From Pseudomonadota bacterium (GTDB taxonomy: Bacteria; Pseudomonadota; Alphaproteobacteria; Rhizobiales; Xanthobacteraceae): a stretch of DNA of 14,772 nucleotides. The notes under the pieces were generated by a model. It saw only the letters and a program-made list of their open reading frames with translations, was not told where the DNA came from and did no database searches. Below, piece by piece: positions 5,549-11,897 of the stretch (its first letter is position 1; every line of letters begins with the position of its first letter). The translations under genes were made by a program, and so were the position numbers. The DNA is taken from positions 1-14,772 of the forward strand of contig JAEYTQ010000117.1 in the NCBI GenBank assembly GCA_023433965.1, written 5' to 3'.

Positions 5549-6523
5549 ATGACCAAGTCGCTGTTTCCCGGATTCGACGGGCTGATGACCCTGTCCCGTC
5601 GCGAAGGCGTCGACGTCCGCCCGACGCTGCTGCGCGTGCTGACCGACCTTTACGTCCAGACGAGCACCCATAGCGACGACGAGCAGCGGCAGTTCGTCGA
5701 GCTCGCGACGCGGCTGATCGACCAGGTCGACGATGCGACGCGCGCGGCGGTCAAGGCGCGGCTCGCGGTCTATCCGCCAACGCCTGTCCCCGTGCTGCAG
5801 AAGCTCGGGCTGGTCGCGGCGCAGGAAGGACGCCGGGTTCCGTTGGCTCGAGAGATCCCGGTGCCGCCGCCTCCCCCCGCTCCGATGCGCGAGCCGACCG
5901 AAGCCGAGCAGCGCATGGCCGCGAACATGGCGATGCAGCCGAAGGAAGCGGCGGAAATCCATGACATGTTCTTTCGCGCCGGCGCCTCCGAGCGCGCGCT
6001 GATCCTGCACAATCTTTCGCAGACCCCGCTGAAGGCCGCGCCACGCATTCCGACCGTGCGCGCCAGGCGCGCGATCCAGATCCTGGAGATGGCGGCGATC
6101 GCGGGTGACGTCGAGAACTTCGCCTTCGAGCTCGGCGACAGCCTGATCCTGCCCTCGCGCGTCGCGGCCCAGATCGTCGACGATGCCGGCGGCGAGGCGC
6201 TCGCGGTCGCCGCGCGCGCGCTCGACATGCCGAGCCCGGTATTCCAGCGCATCCTGCTGTTCTTCAAGCCGGAGATCGGCACATCCGTGAACGCCGTGTA
6301 CCGGCTGTCGCGCCTCTACGACCGCCTCGCCGAGCGCTCGGCGCTAGTGATGCTGGCGGCTTGGCGCGGCTCGACCCTCGCCGTCACCCGCGCTAAGTAC
6401 CAGGCGGCCCTGCACGACGGCGAGCGCCAGCGCGCCCGCGCCGGCGCAAGCCAGACGCGGCCGGGCGTGCAGCCCGGGTCTGCGCCTGCCGTGCGGACGG
6501 GGACTGGTTCGTCGGAACGCTGA
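5549..6523 (+). CDS. DUF2336 domain-containing protein
   Basis: This is a 324-residue soluble protein. The N-terminal and central parts are helical with repeated acidic/hydrophobic helices (for example RQFVELATRLIDQVDDATR, and AEQRMAANMAMQPKEAAEI around 118-137). They are separated by a proline-rich linker at about 104-113 with six consecutive prolines. The C-terminal 35 residues are low-complexity and rich in Arg, Ala and Gly. The layout fits DUF2336, an alphaproteobacterial family of helical-repeat proteins with no settled biochemical function. There is no signal peptide or membrane segment. The ATG follows an AT-rich region with a perfect CtrA-like box 56 bp upstream. The gene is divergent from the small-protein/lipoprotein pair and convergent with the DUF1491 gene. 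Family assignment is by recognition. Confidence 0.8.
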   Translation: MTKSLFPGFDGLMTLSRREGVDVRPTLLRVLTDLYVQTSTHSDDEQRQFVELATRLIDQVDDATRAAVKARLAVYPPTPVPVLQKLGLVAAQEGRRVPLAREIPVPPPPPAPMREPTEAEQRMAANMAMQPKEAAEIHDMFFRAGASERALILHNLSQTPLKAAPRIPTVRARRAIQILEMAAIAGDVENFAFELGDSLILPSRVAAQIVDDAGGEALAVAARALDMPSPVFQRILLFFKPEIGTSVNAVYRLSRLYDRLAERSALVMLAAWRGSTLAVTRAKYQAALHDGERQRARAGASQTRPGVQPGSAPAVRTGTGSSER

Positions 6524-6563
6524 TCGCCTCGTGCCGCTTGTCGGGGGCACGCCTGCGCAGCAG

Positions 6564-6908
6564 CTACGTCTTCGCCAGATCCAGGAAATGCCGCCCGGCG
6601 CGGTCCTCGGTCTCGACGATCCAGGCGTCCGGGTCAAAGCGGATTTCCCGGGTCAGACGCTCCTCGATCGTGTGCTCCGGCAACGGCGTCGGTGTAACCG
6701 GCAGGAAGAAGCGATCGACCGGCCGGCCGTCGTCGTAAGAGGACTGCGGCGCCGGCGCATACAGCATCGCATGGCCGTCGAGCAGCGAGACCTTGACGAA
6801 CACGGCGCCCGCCTCCTCGGCGCCGCGCCGTCGCACCGCGCCGAACACGCCCTCGGTCTGGCAGCGGCGCAGGTAAGCGGCCACCCAAATGTTGGATTTC
6901 AAACGCAT
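6564..6908 (-). CDS. DUF1491 family protein
   Basis: This is a compact 114-residue soluble protein opening MRLKSNIWVAAYLRRCQTEG, the characteristic start of the DUF1491 family (MRLKSxIWVxAYLRRC). It ends in a conserved-looking FDPDAWIVETEDRAGRHFLD segment. The family is small, common in Alphaproteobacteria and uncharacterised. The ATG at 6908 begins the recognisable domain, so no extension is needed. The gene lies 47 bp downstream of the two-pass membrane microprotein on the same strand and may be co-transcribed with it. It converges on the DUF2336 gene with a 40-bp gap. No catalytic residues are evident. Confidence 0.85.
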   Translation of the reverse strand: MRLKSNIWVAAYLRRCQTEGVFGAVRRRGAEEAGAVFVKVSLLDGHAMLYAPAPQSSYDDGRPVDRFFLPVTPTPLPEHTIEERLTREIRFDPDAWIVETEDRAGRHFLDLAKT

Positions 6909-6956
6909 GAGTTCGACGATAGGCCAGCGCGGGGCCTCGCGCCAGCCTCGTGCGCC

Positions 6957-7169
6957 TCACGCTTTGCGTACGTCGTCCTGACCACCGCGAATCTGCGTCG
7001 CGACGACATAAGACAGCGGGATCGCGAGCGCGAATCCGACCGCCACGGCATAGGGGATGTTCCTGATGGCGTCTGCGGCGAAGCTCGGCACCATCAGCAC
7101 CACGATGAGGCTGACGCCCGCCAGCACGGTGCCGAGCATGATCCAGACGAGAATCGAGACCTTGAACAT
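6957..7169 (-). CDS. Small two-pass membrane protein
   Basis: This 70-residue protein starts at the ATG at 7169 (MFKVSILVWIML), preceded by a strong ribosome-binding site AAGGAGAGG. An in-frame upstream start at 7202 would bypass that site and is rejected. There are two hydrophobic segments, about residues 5-26 and 38-58, with a short polar link (DAIRNIP) and a basic or charged C-terminus (RGGQDDVRKA). It resembles short membrane proteins of Alphaproteobacteria, some of which I recall carrying the misleading product name CTP synthetase; nothing here suggests that enzyme. A FixK/FNR-like box lies about 130 bp upstream, so expression may respond to low oxygen. Confidence 0.75.
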   Translation of the reverse strand: MFKVSILVWIMLGTVLAGVSLIVVLMVPSFAADAIRNIPYAVAVGFALAIPLSYVVATQIRGGQDDVRKA

Positions 7170-7292
7170 GACAACCTCTCCTTGATGAGGATGGGCGATC
7201 ATGGCGCCGGAAGCCGCGGGCCTGCATTGATCCCACGCAATTCGCGATCGCTCGCCGACGCCGGCCTGATCTGCGGGGGCGCGATAGCGGAC

Positions 7293-7306
7293 TTGATCAG
7301 CGTCAA
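7293..7306. promoter_or_regulatory. FixK/FNR-like box
   Basis: TTGATCAGCGTCAA fits the FNR/FixK dyad TTGA-N6-TCAA exactly. It lies in the 152-bp gap between the peptidoglycan-binding gene's 3' end and the membrane microprotein gene, about 130 bp upstream of the latter's ATG. I see no convincing -10 element at the expected distance, so activity is uncertain. Confidence 0.4.
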
Positions 7307-7321
7307 TGACTGGCGGTGCGG

Positions 7322-8068
7322 TTACTCGACTGGATGACCGATCGCAGCGGCGAGCTCGCGCAGCAGCCGATCGGACACGTGGCCGGTGACCTGCATCTTG
7401 TGCTCGCGCTCGAACTTCTGGATCGCGGCCTGGGTCTCGCCGTTCATCGTGCCCGTGATCTTCAGGTTGCCGTAGCCGTATTCCGACAACGCGCGCTGCA
7501 CGCCGGCGATGCGCCGTGCGGCCGGGCCTTGCGCCGGAATTGGCGCCGGCGGACGTAGGGCGGTGGGCGGCGTCGCGGTCGTGGCCTTGACCAGATTGGT
7601 CATCGGATCGTTCGACCGCGTCGAGGCGGTCGCCTCGACGGACTTTTCGGGTGCCTTCTCGGCGGCACGTTCGGCAGGCTTGAGCTCGGAAGTCTTGAGC
7701 TCGGAAGGCTTCGACTCGGAAGGCTTGGACTCGGCGCGGAACTCGGTCGCGCGCGGCTCGAGCGGCGAGGTATCGGCGCCGACCGGGCGCGGACGCGGCA
7801 ACGGATTCGAGAGCGGCACGGAGGACGGCGCGGGAAGATTGATCACCGTGCCGAACATCGGCGCGGGGTGCCGGCCGGTCTGGAGCAACAGCGCATTGGC
7901 AACGATCGCAGCGATCGCGCCGACGGCGACGAGGCCGGCCAGCGTGTCCTTGGGGCTGTGCAGCAGCACGCGCATCACGAGGTTGCGCTCGGTCTCGACG
8001 TCGATGACCGCCGCCTTGGCGCCGCGGCGGCGCGGCGCGGCGGCGTCCTTTGCAGACTTCTTAGGCAC
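7322..8068 (-). CDS. Membrane-anchored peptidoglycan-binding-domain protein
   Basis: The protein has 248 residues. A basic cytoplasmic N-terminus (1-35) is followed by one membrane span (about 43-62), a long Pro/Ser/Glu-rich periplasmic linker (about 68-180) and a PG_binding_1-type domain (about 185-240: VQRALSEYGYGNLKITGTMNGETQ...). In such domains the last part folds as a three-helix bundle that binds cell-wall peptidoglycan. The linker carries near-perfect pentapeptide repeats (SESKP/SELKT, residues 112-132) encoded by 15-bp direct repeats. It starts at GTG and overlaps the histidine-kinase stop by 8 nt (GTGCCTAA), so the two genes are translationally coupled. That suggests a link between the kinase and envelope or cell-cycle state. 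It has no catalytic domain of its own. Confidence 0.85.
   Translation of the reverse strand: MPKKSAKDAAAPRRRGAKAAVIDVETERNLVMRVLLHSPKDTLAGLVAVGAIAAIVANALLLQTGRHPAPMFGTVINLPAPSSVPLSNPLPRPRPVGADTSPLEPRATEFRAESKPSESKPSELKTSELKPAERAAEKAPEKSVEATASTRSNDPMTNLVKATTATPPTALRPPAPIPAQGPAARRIAGVQRALSEYGYGNLKITGTMNGETQAAIQKFEREHKMQVTGHVSDRLLRELAAAIGHPVE
7681..7734. repeat. 15-bp tandem direct repeats in the linker of the peptidoglycan-binding protein
   Basis: About three and a half in-frame copies of a 15-bp unit (TGAGCTCGGAAGGCT and close variants) encode Ser-Glu-x-Lys-Pro/Thr pentads. The copies differ at one to four bases. In-frame repeats like this change linker length by slippage without breaking the reading frame. 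Confidence 0.8.
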
Positions 8069-9923
8069 TTTTCTTCACCAGAGCGGGTTGGTCGTGAGTT
8101 TGGTGGTCCTGGCGCAGCGCCGGCGTCAACGTCGCGACCTTGCTCTCGCTCGCTTTCTCATCGGCCGGCTTGGCCTGCGGCGGCGTGTAGACGAGCGGCA
8201 GCTTGACGGTGACGGCGGTGCCCTCTCCCAGACTGCTTTGTACAGTCAACTCACCAAGATGCAACGCCACGAGACTCTTGACGATCGAAAGTCCGAGTCC
8301 GGTGCCTTCGTGACGGCGCTGATAGGTCTTGCCGGCCTGAAAGAACGGCGCGCCGACGCGCGCGAGGTCGTCGGGTGCGATGCCGACGCCGGTGTCGCTG
8401 ATGCAGAGCGTCAGCTGCGGACCCGACACCGCCGCCGTCACGGTGACCTGCCCCCCGCGCTCGGTGAACTTGATGGCGTTGGCGACGAGGTTGAGCACGA
8501 TCTGCTTGAACGCCCTGGGATCGCCGGTCATGACCGGCAGATCCTGCGGCGCGTCGGTGATCAGGTCGATGCCGTTCTCCCGCGCCTTCAGCGCGAGCAG
8601 ATTGCAGCAATGCAGCAGCGAGGCGCGCGGCGCGAACGGTTCCGGCGCAATCTCGTAATTGCCGGACTCCATCTTCGACATGTCCAGGATGCCGTTGACG
8701 ACCGAGAGCAGATGCTGGCCGGAAGCGTTGATGAGCTCGGCGTATTCCTTGCGCTGGGCCGCGCCCAGCATCAGGGTCTGCTCCTGCGCGATCATCTCGG
8801 AGAAGCCGATGATGGCGTTGAGCGGCGTGCGCAGCTCGTGACTCATGGTGGCGAGGAAGCGCGTCTTGGCGGCATCGGCCGCCTCGGCGGCGCTGCGCGC
8901 CTGATCGAGCGCCTGCTCGGCCTGCTTGCGGTCGGTGACGTCGCGCATCACGGCGACGACTTCGGTCTCCGGCACGATGCCATGAGCCCTCTCCTGGTCG
9001 AGGGGGCGGCAGCGCATCTCGACCCAGATGAAATCGACCTGATGATTTCCCTGGCCGCGTTCGCAGCCGACGGGCTCCCGCCGCAGCCGGAACTCGACGC
9101 TGCGCACCTCGCCGCGCGCCGCATCGGACAATGCGGTGAGATAGGCCGGCCGATCGGCGACATGGACGCGGTCGAACAGGCCGTGGCCGAGCAGTTGCGA
9201 CACCGGCAGGCCGAGCATGGTCTCAGCCGCAGGCGAAATGAACTGAACCGCGCCGTTGCGCTGGTGCCGCGAAATCACGTCGCTCATGTTGCGCGCGAGC
9301 AGACGGTAACGCTCCTCCTCGCGCGACAGCAGCGCGACGCTGGTCCGCGCGAGCGACTCTGCGCCGAAGGCGAGGCCCGCGGCATAGAGGGTCGCCGACG
9401 CAACGCCGATCGCCATCAGCACACCGCGCTCCGCAGCGCTCGGCTCCACCTCGGGCACCCAGCCGAGCTGGCCGATCAGGATCAGCATCCCGGCGCAGGA
9501 CAGCGCGAGCAGCGAGGCGAAAGCCGCGACGCGGCGCGAGGCCGACAGTGCAGCTTCGAGGGGAACCACGATCAGCCAGACCGCGGCGAAGGATTCGATG
9601 CCGCCCGTCGTCACCGCGACCGCCATGATCAGGCCGGCGAGCGCCAGCGACGACAGCACATGCGCGCCCTCGTACCGGCCGGTGCGCGACAGGAACCAGG
9701 ACAGCATGATCGGCGCGATCAGCCAGGCGAAGGCGGCGACCTCGACCGCGCTCGGTGCGCCGCGCATGGCGAGATAGACCGGGAATGCGGCAAAGGCCGC
9801 CAGGCTGCCGAGAAGCCGCGGCGCCATGAAGGCACGATGGCGCGCTCGCATCAGCGCATCGTAGCGCGCGGACGGATGCAGCAGCGCATCGAGACAATCG
9901 CGGATGATACTCAAAACTGTCAC
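8061..9923 (-). CDS. Multi-pass membrane PAS sensor histidine kinase, DivJ/PleC-like
   Basis: This is a 620-residue kinase. It has about six membrane spans (roughly 34-52, 61-79, 88-107, 109-127, 132-151, 167-187), then a PAS domain (about 202-330). The HisKA domain has the phospho-acceptor His362 in FLATMSHELRTPLNAIIGFS. The HATPase domain has an N box at 477-486 (NLVANAIKF), a G1 box (DTGVGIA, 510) and a G2 box (GTGLGLS, 540). The H-box and the following EYAELINASGQHLLSVVNGI resemble the DivJ/PleC/PdhS kinases that act on DivK/PleD in alphaproteobacterial cell-cycle control, and the six-span N-terminus suits DivJ. No receiver domain is fused and no response regulator is adjacent. The start is a GTG with only a weak ribosome-binding site. 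It is co-transcribed with the peptidoglycan-binding gene. The kinase call is firm and the DivJ identity is tentative. Confidence 0.92.
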   Translation of the reverse strand: MTVLSIIRDCLDALLHPSARYDALMRARHRAFMAPRLLGSLAAFAAFPVYLAMRGAPSAVEVAAFAWLIAPIMLSWFLSRTGRYEGAHVLSSLALAGLIMAVAVTTGGIESFAAVWLIVVPLEAALSASRRVAAFASLLALSCAGMLILIGQLGWVPEVEPSAAERGVLMAIGVASATLYAAGLAFGAESLARTSVALLSREEERYRLLARNMSDVISRHQRNGAVQFISPAAETMLGLPVSQLLGHGLFDRVHVADRPAYLTALSDAARGEVRSVEFRLRREPVGCERGQGNHQVDFIWVEMRCRPLDQERAHGIVPETEVVAVMRDVTDRKQAEQALDQARSAAEAADAAKTRFLATMSHELRTPLNAIIGFSEMIAQEQTLMLGAAQRKEYAELINASGQHLLSVVNGILDMSKMESGNYEIAPEPFAPRASLLHCCNLLALKARENGIDLITDAPQDLPVMTGDPRAFKQIVLNLVANAIKFTERGGQVTVTAAVSGPQLTLCISDTGVGIAPDDLARVGAPFFQAGKTYQRRHEGTGLGLSIVKSLVALHLGELTVQSSLGEGTAVTVKLPLVYTPPQAKPADEKASESKVATLTPALRQDHQTHDQPALVKKSA

Positions 9924-10006
9924 GGGTCTCGCGCTTCAGCTCAATCGTCTTCTGGAAGACGCGCCGGAACGCCTCCTTGTCGTTGAGCCACCGTGTCAGA
10001 GCGACC

Positions 10007-10021
10007 TTAAACGAGTGCTAA
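10007..10021. promoter_or_regulatory. Degenerate CtrA-like box upstream of the histidine kinase
   Basis: TTAA, seven bases and CTAA lie about 85 bp upstream of the kinase start; one half-site base differs from the CtrA consensus. This is weak evidence alone, recorded because the kinase resembles members of the CtrA pathway. Confidence 0.2.
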
Positions 10022-10090
10022 GGCGGTGCCGAGTGCCGCCGGACACCGCGTGATCGCGGGGCATTTTAGACAATTTGGCGAGGTCTTCGC

Positions 10091-10127
10091 TGCGGATGGT
10101 GAACACAGGGTTTCACCAACCTCCGCA
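10091..10127. other. Strong imperfect hairpin, possible structured RNA or protein-binding site
   Basis: TGCGGA (10091-10096) pairs with TCCGCA (10122-10127), and TGGTGAA (10097-10103) pairs with TTCACCA (10112-10118). This gives a 13-bp stem with one 3-nt bulge (ACC) and an 8-nt loop. No T-run follows on either strand, so it is not a standard intrinsic terminator. It lies about 165 bp upstream of the DUF5330 ATG. Confidence 0.55.
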
Positions 10128-10291
10128 TGGTTTCGAATTGGTGGACGAAGGGCCGGCCGGCAAATGAAGAATCTTGCGTCGATTCTCCGCGAATTAAGCT
10201 CAAGGCAATCACTTGCGATTTATCGAGGGTTGCTAGGTCCGACTTCCCCCGGAGATCGCCGCGGGCGGACTCTAACCGACAGGTCGACAAG

Positions 10292-10735
10292 ATGCGCTTT
10301 CTGCTCCGCATCACATTCTGGCTCGGGCTGGTGCTGGTGCTCTTGCCGCGGGACAAGACGCCCGAATCGGAGAAGCTGCCGCAGATCGGCGCCACCGATG
10401 CGGTGCAGGCTGCGACCGCGGCCGTCTCCGACATGACCCAGTTCTGCAAGCGCCAGCCGGCGGCCTGCGAGGTCGGCGGGCAGGCCGCGACCATCATCGG
10501 CCAGCGCGCCCAGGACGGTGCGAAGAAGCTCTACCAGATCATCAACGACAAGAAAGAGCAGATCACCAACGACAAGAACGACGGCGGCAAGAACGACCAC
10601 AAGAAGGCGCCCGACCACACCGGATCGATCGCGATGGCGGGCGAAGGCGACATTGCCGCGACCGAAGCGCCGCAAGACACGCTGACGCAGGACGACCTCG
10701 CGCTGGAATGGCGCGGACCGGGGCCTGCGAATTAA
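10292..10735 (+). CDS. DUF5330 domain-containing protein
   Basis: The protein has 147 residues from the ATG at 10292 (MRFLLRITFWLGLVLVLLP), a single N-terminal hydrophobic helix that acts as a signal anchor. The conserved segment DMTQFCKRQPAACEVGG (48-63) has Cys52 and Cys59 and is the recognisable core of DUF5330. Outside the membrane these could form a disulfide. The C-terminal half is highly charged and repetitive (NDKKEQITNDKNDGGKNDH) and then acidic, probably disordered. An AGGTCG motif about 7 nt upstream is a usable ribosome-binding site. An in-frame start at 10127 would place the membrane anchor inside the protein and is rejected. Function is unknown. It faces away from the histidine kinase and is followed 68 bp later by sufE on the same strand. 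Confidence 0.8.
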   Translation: MRFLLRITFWLGLVLVLLPRDKTPESEKLPQIGATDAVQAATAAVSDMTQFCKRQPAACEVGGQAATIIGQRAQDGAKKLYQIINDKKEQITNDKNDGGKNDHKKAPDHTGSIAMAGEGDIAATEAPQDTLTQDDLALEWRGPGPAN

Positions 10736-10803
10736 CGCCCAAACCCTATCGATTTCGGCTCCCCGCATCCCTATATTGGCGGCAAGCGGGAACACGGGCC
10801 AGC

Positions 10804-11232
10804 ATGGCGACGATCGACGAAATCAGGGACAATTTCGAGCTTCTGGACGAGTGGGACGACCGCTACCGGTACGTGATCGAGCTCGGCCGCACGCTGGAAC
10901 CGATGCCGGAGGCGGAACACTCGGCCGAGAACAAGGTGCAGGGCTGCGTGAGCCAGGTCTGGCTGCAGAAGCTGATCGACCGCGAGGATGGTGCGCCGGT
11001 CCTGCGATATCGCGGCGACAGCGATGCCCATATCGTGCGCGGGCTCGTCGCGATAGTGCTCGCGCTCTATTCGGGCCGCACGCCGCAGGAGATCCTCGCG
11101 ACCGACGCAATCGCCGTGTTCAACGAGTTCGGCTTCCGCGATCATCTGACGCCGCAGCGCTCCAACGGCCTGCGCTCGATGGTCGAGCGCATCAAGACCG
11201 ATGCGAAACAGGCACTCGCGGAGGCGACGTGA
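10804..11232 (+). CDS. sufE: SufE family sulfur-transfer protein
   Basis: This 142-residue cytoplasmic protein accepts persulfide sulfur from the cysteine desulfurase SufS and hands it to the SufBCD scaffold during Fe-S cluster assembly. The acceptor cysteine is Cys48 in the family signature KVQGCVSQVW (E. coli SufE Cys51). The N-terminal helix (IDEIRDNFELLDEWDDRYRY) and the C-terminal FGFRDHLTPQRSNGL segment are also typical, and the length is normal. The ATG at 10804 starts the recognisable domain. No suf operon genes are adjacent, which is common for sufE in this group. It is followed immediately by a 103-bp inverted repeat that could end the transcript. Confidence 0.95.
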   Translation: MATIDEIRDNFELLDEWDDRYRYVIELGRTLEPMPEAEHSAENKVQGCVSQVWLQKLIDREDGAPVLRYRGDSDAHIVRGLVAIVLALYSGRTPQEILATDAIAVFNEFGFRDHLTPQRSNGLRSMVERIKTDAKQALAEAT

Positions 11233-11235
11233 GAT

Positions 11236-11338
11236 CCTCATGGTGAGGAGGCGCGTCAGCGCCGTCTCGAACCATGAAGGTCCGGACTTCCTGCGGCCAT
11301 CCTTCGAGACGCCGCGGTGCGGGCTCCTCAGGATGAGG
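11236..11338. repeat. 103-bp imperfect inverted repeat, Bradyrhizobium-type dispersed element
   Basis: The left arm begins CCTCATGGTGAGGAG and contains CGTCTCGAACCATG. The right arm reads, on the opposite strand, CCTCATCCTGAGGAG and CGTCTCGAAGGATG. The two arms match closely over about 40 bp each, around the GTCCGGAC palindrome at 11280-11287. It lies between the convergent sufE and mucR genes and could fold into a long hairpin that stops transcription from both sides. I recognise it as the kind of short repeat scattered in Bradyrhizobium intergenic regions; copy number needs a genome search. Confidence 0.75.
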
Positions 11339-11356
11339 GCGGAGCGCGCTGAAAAA

Positions 11357-11773
11357 CTACTTCCGCTTCCGCTGCTGCTGTCCCAATCCCATCTGCTTGG
11401 CGAGCTGCGAGCGGGCCACCGCATAGTTCGGGGCGACCATGGGATAGTCGGCCGGCAAACCCCATTTCTCGCGATATTGCTCCGGCGTCATGTTGTACTG
11501 CGTGCGCAGGTGACGCTTCAGCGACTTGAAGCGCTTGCCGTCTTCCAGGCAGACCAGATAGTCGGGCGCGATCGACTTCTTCAGCGAGACGGCCGGCTTG
11601 GCGGGCTCCAGCGGCGCGGTCTCGGTGCGGCCCGACGACACCCGCACCAGGGCACCATGCACCTGGCTGATGAGATTCGGAATCTCCGCCGCCGGCGTCG
11701 GATTGTTGCTGAGATAGGCGGACACGATGCTCGCCGTCAGCTCGATGAAGTTCTTCGCCCCGGCATCCGACAT
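11357..11773 (-). CDS. mucR: MucR/Ros-family transcriptional regulator with degenerate zinc finger
   Basis: The protein has 138 residues from the ATG at 11773 (MSDAGAKNFIELTASIVSAY), preceded by an AAGGGA ribosome-binding site; the frame extending to 11944 overlaps the neighbouring gene and is rejected. The N-terminal helical region (about 1-45) is the oligomerisation part of MucR proteins. The C-terminal DNA-binding domain has CLEDGKRFKSLKRH (75-88), then MTPEQYREKWGLPADYPMVAP and a basic end. Aligned to Ros (Cys-Cys-His-His), the ligand positions here are Cys75, Asp78, His88 and Tyr93, so at least the last normal ligand is missing. MucR proteins bind AT-rich DNA and control exopolysaccharide, motility and symbiosis or virulence genes. 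Its own upstream region (11774-11897) has no clear palindrome. Confidence 0.92.
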   Translation of the reverse strand: MSDAGAKNFIELTASIVSAYLSNNPTPAAEIPNLISQVHGALVRVSSGRTETAPLEPAKPAVSLKKSIAPDYLVCLEDGKRFKSLKRHLRTQYNMTPEQYREKWGLPADYPMVAPNYAVARSQLAKQMGLGQQQRKRK

Positions 11774-11897
11774 GCGCCCGTCCCTTCTCCCGCTTGCGTC
11801 TGCCGGATTGACGACGCCAGGGTATTCCGTGTCAACAACGTTCGGCTGATGCGCGGATGACTGCTGAGAAGCGCCGGTTACTTGTGCGCGATCGGCC

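Larger units (their letters stand above)
9924..10291. other. 368-base non-coding divergent region
   Basis: I see no convincing protein gene here. The frames that cross it lack ribosome-binding sites and recognisable domains. It separates the divergent kinase and DUF5330 genes and should hold both promoters. It contains a degenerate CtrA-like box (10007-10021) and a strong imperfect hairpin (10091-10127), and is more AT-rich than its surroundings between about 10060 and 10230. Confidence 0.6.

Noticed and set aside
5294..6010. Upstream part of the 301-codon minus-strand frame containing the small arginine-tailed protein
   Set aside because: It is antisense to the DUF2336 gene and has no domain. 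Only the last 62 codons, with their own ribosome-binding site, are kept.
7509..9986. 825-codon plus-strand open frame
   Set aside because: It is antisense to the histidine kinase and peptidoglycan-binding genes, which have clear domains. Its translation is low-complexity (Arg, Gly, His, Asp) with no recognisable domain, as expected of a GC-rich shadow frame.
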